Source: Lycorma delicatula
Lineage: Eukaryota; Arthropoda; Insecta; Hemiptera; Fulgoridae
Assembly: GCF_047948215.1 (NCBI RefSeq)
Contig: NC_134456.1
Location: 204,302,034-204,366,033 of the forward strand
DNA: 64,000 nt
Direction of reading: 5' to 3'
Part shown: positions 58,741-64,000 of the stretch, piece by piece
Layout of the letters: every line of letters begins with the position of its first letter
How positions within the stretch are numbered: the stretch's first letter is position 1
Made by a program: the position numbers and the translations under genes
The notes under the pieces: model-generated
What the model was told of the DNA's origin: nothing
Databases searched by the model: none
The model's input: the letters and a program-made list of their open reading frames with translations, nothing else

Positions 58741-60293
58741 TATTACCCATTTAACAAAGATATTGTAAACATTAAAACTTACTTTTCTCGTAGTAAAGAA
58801 GAAAATGAATCCAATATAAATTTTACTTTTCTTGAGAAACTAATCTATACTGGTATTTTTTATAATTTCCTAGTGAATGTCTTCAAAATTGGATATAATT
58901 CAATTTTTTATCTTATTTTACTCATGGATAATACATTCCTAATACATAAAAAGAGATAATATATTAATAATATATAAAATAGTTACTGAATGAATTATCT
59001 TACTTAATAATGCTGTTGCATTTAGATTTGTTTTAATAGAACTAAAACACCGTAATAATAAATTATTCAACTATTATATTACGGTGTCCGCATCTAATTT
59101 AAGATTTAAAGAAGTAAAGAAAAAGAAGAGAATATTTTTGTTTATTCTTATGTATAAAAGCATCAAGAAGAAACTTTATTAAAGACATAACAAAGAAATG
59201 AAGGCGGTGTGTTTTGTTTCGGAGAAGATAAAGGAATTGTTGTTAAGACAACTGCTGTTTGAAAATATGGGTGTACAGAATGACGTTATAAAGAAAACTG
59301 GTGAGAATAAAAGGTAAGGAAGTTGTTGCGTTTTTCTTCAAGAAAGTAAATGAAAGAACGGTTGACAGGTATAGAGATAGGAACGGAATATCGATCGAGT
59401 AAGTCTCGTCGACGGCACTGCTGCGTACTATACACTATTGTCCCTGACTAAAGTGCGTGAGCATTACTACCTGTTTAAATTTCCGTCAGACACGTTTTGA
59501 TAAGGCAAGACATTATTTAACTTGTTATATTTGTTAGTTATTAATAAGAATATTACTTTATGAACTGTGAAAGAGAAATAATTTTTTGTTTCATCTGAAA
59601 TTGAAATAAAATCTGATACGTCAATTATTATTAACAGATATTCAAGAAATGTAATTTCAGTTATTGAGCGTTGCGTTGCCTGTGACGCTTACCCCTAAAA
59701 ATGAAGATGTGAAATTAATCTATTTGACTATTAAAAACGGATGTCCGGGTGCTTACTAAATATTTTATGTTGTGTTTTAGGTATTTCTCAAAAAAAAAAG
59801 GATTTCAGTAATTCGGAAAATGTTTTCTTTAAACATCAGAGTTGGGTTAAAAGTTTTTAATACTACTGAAGAATACTTACAGGGGTCCAAAACCGACTGG
59901 TTATCAGTATTTTATATTCTGTAAGAGTAATGCCCTCTTTTCCTGTATTAATTTTCTTGATTTTAGGAATGTTCTTCCTAAAAACTAAGAAAATCAATAT
60001 GAATTTTTTTAAGTTTAAGTTAATGTAAATTAGATAAGTTAAAGTAGCTAATTAGGTTCTTCTAACTAATTATTTTTTTGGAAAACTACTTCAACGTTTA
60101 ACATAGAGTGTATTTACTTATTTAATTTTTAATGTAATATTTTAGGGCCTGGGATAGTTGCTAAGGGCTATCTCAGCCTCATGCATTTGCAAAAGTTTTC
60201 TTTTTACTTTATTTTAATCCTGGTTAGTATAATTTTTGTGCCTGTCTTTCAATTTTTCTCAAATGCAATTTTACTTTTGTTTTGTGGTAATTA
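58741..60293. other. A/T-rich background; one weak gene-start candidate
   Basis: Contains the hairpin 59047-59057/59077-59087 (acaccgtaata arms). It also holds a possible promoter and first exon near 59153-59315, described separately. Confidence 0.4.
59153..59315 (+). promoter_or_regulatory. Weak candidate: TATA box, short ORF, splice donor
   Basis: tataaaag at 59154-59161 is followed about 40 bases later by an ATG (about 59199) opening a 39-codon frame (KAVCFVSEKIKELLLRQLLF...). A good donor match, aaaag|gtaagg, falls at its end near 59313. The combination could be a promoter and first coding exon of an unknown gene, but each part is common by chance. Confidence 0.15.
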
Positions 60294-60311
60294 CTCTCTC
60301 TCTCTCTCTCT
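60294..60311. repeat. (TC)n microsatellite
   Basis: Nine tandem TC units. Confidence 0.9.
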
Positions 60312-60765
60312 GTCTACATACATTTTCAGTTAAAAAAATAGCCACTGGAATATTTTCACTTTTTTAAAATATGAAATAGGAACATAAATTCCAAATTTTA
60401 ATGATTTAATTATTATGAACACATTTTTTGAACCCACTTCCATACGTATTCATGGATTTAATGAGATTGGCATTTTTTTCAAGTACAATTATTAAGTTAC
60501 CCAGAATTACTTAAGCCTTTATTTTAGTTTAATTTGCATTACGCCTAGTGCAAATTTAAATTAATTCATGATAATTTATTATTAATAGTTCAAAGTTAAT
60601 CATTATTATTTATTAAAGTTAATTCAATAAATAAAAATATGATTTAAAAAAAAATACAATTTAGTTAACGGGTCTTCTTTTAATCAGGTGTATTTTAAAT
60701 ACAAAAGGATCACTTAATACCAAAAGGATCAAACCCTCTACTTGATGAAATGCTTCCTTAAGCGG

Positions 60766-60905
60766 TTGCAGGAAGGGTGGTGAGCTAGCGGTAGAGGTTT
60801 AGTCGGTAGTGCGTAGGTATACATACACACTTAATAAAACCTTGTGGAGCCTGTTAGCGAGCCCGAGACTGCCTAGGCTCCCGTAAATGGGGTTCCTCCA
60901 CCTCT
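60766..60905 (+). repeat. G/C-rich island, possibly a LINE 3' UTR end
   Basis: ggtggtgagctagcggtagagg, gagcccgagactgcctaggctcccgtaaatgg and ggttcctccacctctt form a compact island in A/T-rich DNA, followed by aaaaataa. The structure (G/C-rich, ending before an A run, plus strand) suits the 3' end of a severely truncated retroelement; the family is unidentified. Confidence 0.4.
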
Positions 60906-62559
60906 TAAAAATAACTATATATATATGTTTTTTTCTTATCCTGTAAAATAAAGTAATAAATTAAATATGACAATGTTATAAAAACACACACAGTATTAAC
61001 ATATAGTTTCTTGGAATGTTAGTTATTTTGGTTCTAGAAAATAATGATTTGATGTAATACCTCAAAGAGTACAATAATGTAGTATAAATCATGTCAGCGT
61101 ACTGTTCACTATTTCAAATTGGAAAATAAATCAATATTTATCGTTCTTGTTCCCGACCCACCTTATCATTCTTTCTTATATCCGAAACATTCCTTTATTT
61201 ATCTATTTCCCTTTTTGATCTTGATTAATCTACAATATAATTATTTGCAATAATTGGTTATCTATGTTTTTTTGATTCTTCCTTTAATTTATTGTTTTTG
61301 TTTCATACCAGTATACCAGTGTAAATAATCACCTCCGTTTTATTATTTTAACTTTTTATATACGTTTGGATTGACCGCAATCTCTATTTTATATATTTTT
61401 TTAATGTAAGAAATCTCTAGAAATTTTTAATTTAAGCATTTAAGATTTGGTTGCGTTCTATGATTTTTCTTGTCATCTAAGTTATTCTTTATTTAAACTA
61501 CATGGTCTTATATTACAGAATAGTACAATATTTTTTTTAATTTACTGGTATAATATTTTTAAGTATATATTAAAATGATTAAGTGTATAATATGTTATAA
61601 TTATAAATGTTTTTATTCACTGGATAACGAGTTTAAAATTACGGCACTTAATACATTAGTTCAATATATAAAACAAATAAATTTTACATTAAATACTTGT
61701 TTTTTGTGCTTCTTGCCAATTATGGTAACTTGGTATATAATCTAAATGTTCAACATTTAAAATTTCTTTTGCAATCTGGTTCCTTGAATAATGCGCCATT
61801 TTAATTCAAGGAGCATTTGTGGTACTGTATTTTTAATTTATTCCTTGACTCTCCAAGAAAATTTATTCAATGTTATGTATAAAAAAATTATTTTCTAAAT
61901 ATGCAACACGATTTCTGCACAGCTACAATTTTATTTGATTGTTTATGTATTTCTTTTATAATAACACGATAAATTACACGTAGTTACATCAGTTGTTATT
62001 TTTTTTATTTCCTGTTAACAGTTTTGAAAGATTCTTTAAAAAAAAAATCATTTCTTATACTTTTAACTTTTAACCTACAGCACAAGGTTTTCTTTATACT
62101 TTTCATTAGTGTTACTATTGAAGCCAATACATTATTTTTTACAATCGATCAATTAGGAGGATAAATTGATTCACCTAGCGTGAACGTGGAGCTTTGCGGA
62201 TCTTAGTTATGGAATACCTTATAAGGAGATATCCTGGAGATGAAGAGATTTTATCGGGTAACACAAACCACAATTTGGGTGCTGGAAAAACTTAATGTTA
62301 ATTTGGGACATCAGAATTTTCTTCTATGTTAAATGTTGGGTTTTTTAATGTGTCTATCGATATAAAACCGTACTTCATCGATATCAATTAAGGGAAAAAA
62401 TGAAAATTGAAAAAGAAAACTATAAAAATAAATGTTTCAAAACAACCACAAATGATTAAACAATATTTTACTCTCTCTCAAAGGAAATACATGTAATTAA
62501 ACTTTTCTATATTGTTTGGCTTGTCTACTTCCATTTTAGCGATAATATTTTATGGTACC
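60906..62559. other. A/T-rich background, no gene seen
   Basis: Nothing recognisable. Confidence 0.5.
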
Positions 62560-62760
62560 CTGTTTTATAAGAAGGAGGGATGACTGGAATTCATACATCA
62601 GGCAGAAATTTGTATCCCGGTAAACCAGGAATATAATGGACGAAACTTTTAATATCTATCCATAATGAGAATCGAACTTATGACCGTCAATATAACAACG
62701 ATTACTGCTTGTTATTATATTGCGTGGTGTAGGGGCGCGTTGACCTTGAAAATAAATTTA
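62560..62760 (-). mobile_element. SINE-like segment, minus strand
   Basis: The complement contains a B-box-like aagttcgattctc (62648-62660 region) preceded by gcagtaatcgttg. It is followed by ggtttaccgggatacaaatttctgcc and ccagtcatccctccttctt. An A box is not clear. It may be an old relative of the 56562 element. Confidence 0.35.
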
Positions 62761-64000
62761 AACCAATAAAATAAATTCAAACCAGTGTTACCCATTTTAA
62801 CGAATTTATCAGACTTTTAAATCACGTTATTTTAAAATTCTTTACTTGTTTATTATTTAAGTCAAGTAAAATAAGATCTCCTGAAGGAATGATCTCCTTT
62901 GAACGTTTTTCGGTACTGTAAATTGAATCTTCATAAAACGTTTACCATTTAGGAGATAATGAAAAAAAGGAGCAAGTGATTTGTGAATGCATTTCTCAAA
63001 CTGTTACAATAATAAAAATAGATCGATAGGTTTCTAGTTTTAATTCAGCTTAATAAAATACGAAAAGTTCTATTTTAATATCGCATCGATTGAATGATGC
63101 CGCATTTCAAAAGTTGTTTTATGGGTAAAATATAGAGAAATTGGTATGTCAAATACAATATAAAAAGTTAAAAACTACATTCAGCTGCTACATTTTATAC
63201 ATGTACACGTGGGCGGTACTTCGTCTAAAAATAATCATTTTAATGGTTATAGTTTTTATTCCAGCTTCCATTAGATTTTTTCTTTGTTAAAACAATACTG
63301 ATATCATTGTGATAAGGTTAATTATAAATTAACCTTTTCTGATGTTGACAAAATTTGCATTTCGTGTACCGGATGGTTTTACAATAGAACACAGTTTTGC
63401 TCTTTGTTGTTGATGTGATGGTTATTCACTCTCGCTCAGTTTTTACAATATTATTCTATTTGTGCAGAACATATCAGCCATTCAAGTCGTAAAACAAAAT
63501 TAAACTAAAATAAAAGTTTCGTAAAAACAATTCAGTTCACAATTTGTTTTTGAAATGGATAAATTATTGATGTGTGATGATTTAAACGAAATATTAAACC
63601 CTATTTTTGTAAATTTATGAAGAAAAAGACCATTGGATGCATGTTTATGTGTAATGTATATTTGCATAATGTAATAGAATGTATATTTGCATAAATTTTA
63701 TTGAAGAAAATAAATAAAAAAAATATTCAATCTCACCAATTAATTTTCCGTCGTAAGTGCATAGGATTATAGAGCAAACTGGGTGCTTTATTGTCTCGTA
63801 GGTTATTGCAGATAAATGTACTTTATTAAAGATACAGCTGAGTTCTGTCTGGTACCTAGAGTAATCACTGACAATGTACAGAAAAGAATCAGTAAAAAAT
63901 ATAAAAAAGAATAAATCACTTATTTAAAAAAATAGGGAAAAAGAATTAGATAAATAATGTAAACAATACACACTGCTCTGCATGTAGTAGCAAGGTAAAA
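62761..64000. other. A/T-rich background, no gene seen
   Basis: Nothing recognisable to the end of the window. Confidence 0.5.

Noticed and set aside
59153..59315. Host gene start from TATA box, ATG and splice donor
   Set aside because: Kept only as a very weak feature. The 39-codon frame is unrecognised and no second exon could be followed.
1..64000. CRISPR arrays, bacterial operons, rRNA genes, viral integrations
   Set aside because: No regularly spaced identical repeats, no clustered prokaryote-type genes, no rRNA-like sequence and no viral structural or replication gene was recognised on either strand.

Overview
This window looks like AT-rich, intron-free or intergenic DNA from a large insect genome. 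Hemiptera is my best guess, from the mix of transposon families and a tRNA-derived SINE, but the order is inference. No bacterial-style operons, rRNA, intact tRNA gene, CRISPR array or convincing host protein gene is visible. Nearly every protein-like stretch is a transposable-element remnant, and the DNA between them is A/T-rich background with microsatellites.

Layout. 0.7-3.5 kb: a Tc1/mariner-type transposase remnant followed by a decayed RTE-like LINE. 3.5-9.7 kb: background with a cluster of TATCGATA sites and one unexplained protein-like stretch. 9.7-10.0 kb: a complete tRNA-derived SINE with perfect 14-bp target-site duplications (TSDs). 10.9-15.5 kb, minus strand: a second SINE whose head was later hit by a young, GC-rich, 5'-truncated R1-clade LINE, with a 14-bp TSD on both sides. 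The LINE carries a zinc-knuckle ORF1 overlapping ORF2 by ATGA, then endonuclease, reverse transcriptase (RT) and zinc motif; ORF2 has three frameshifts. 15.7-16.1, 19.5-20.0, 25.7-25.9, 26.8-27.0, 27.4-28.1, 57.1-58.7 kb: unclassified dispersed repeats, some shared within the window. 21.1-22.1 kb: a broken copy of a multicopy arthropod protein family. 22.5-24.7 kb: an older R1-like LINE, minus strand. 27.3 kb: an RTE-type 3' tail. 33.4-34.5 kb: a dead DDE transposase. 39.8-40.2 kb: an RTE thumb fragment.

41.57-47.73 kb is the most structured region. A Tc1/mariner-superfamily element with about 480-bp terminal inverted repeats (TIRs) and a deleted transposase has been invaded by an internally deleted hAT element (42058-42815, exact 8-bp TSD ctttaaat) and by an I-superfamily LINE with RNase H (44049-47163, 9-bp TSD aataagtag). 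54.75-56.05 kb: a mariner (irritans-like) copy with recognisable TIRs, dead through loss of the third catalytic aspartate and several frameshifts. 56.6 and 62.6 kb: two further tRNA-like/SINE-like segments.

The genes do not work together as a pathway; they are layers of insertions whose order can be read from nesting and TSDs. A recurring pattern is a set of short, perfect or near-perfect inverted duplications with tiny loops, several of which interrupt element coding or ends. These look like template-switch (fold-back) mutations. I found no convincing new biological system. The best leads are the nested composite at 41.6-47.7 kb, LINE targeting of the SINE head, and the fold-back duplications.
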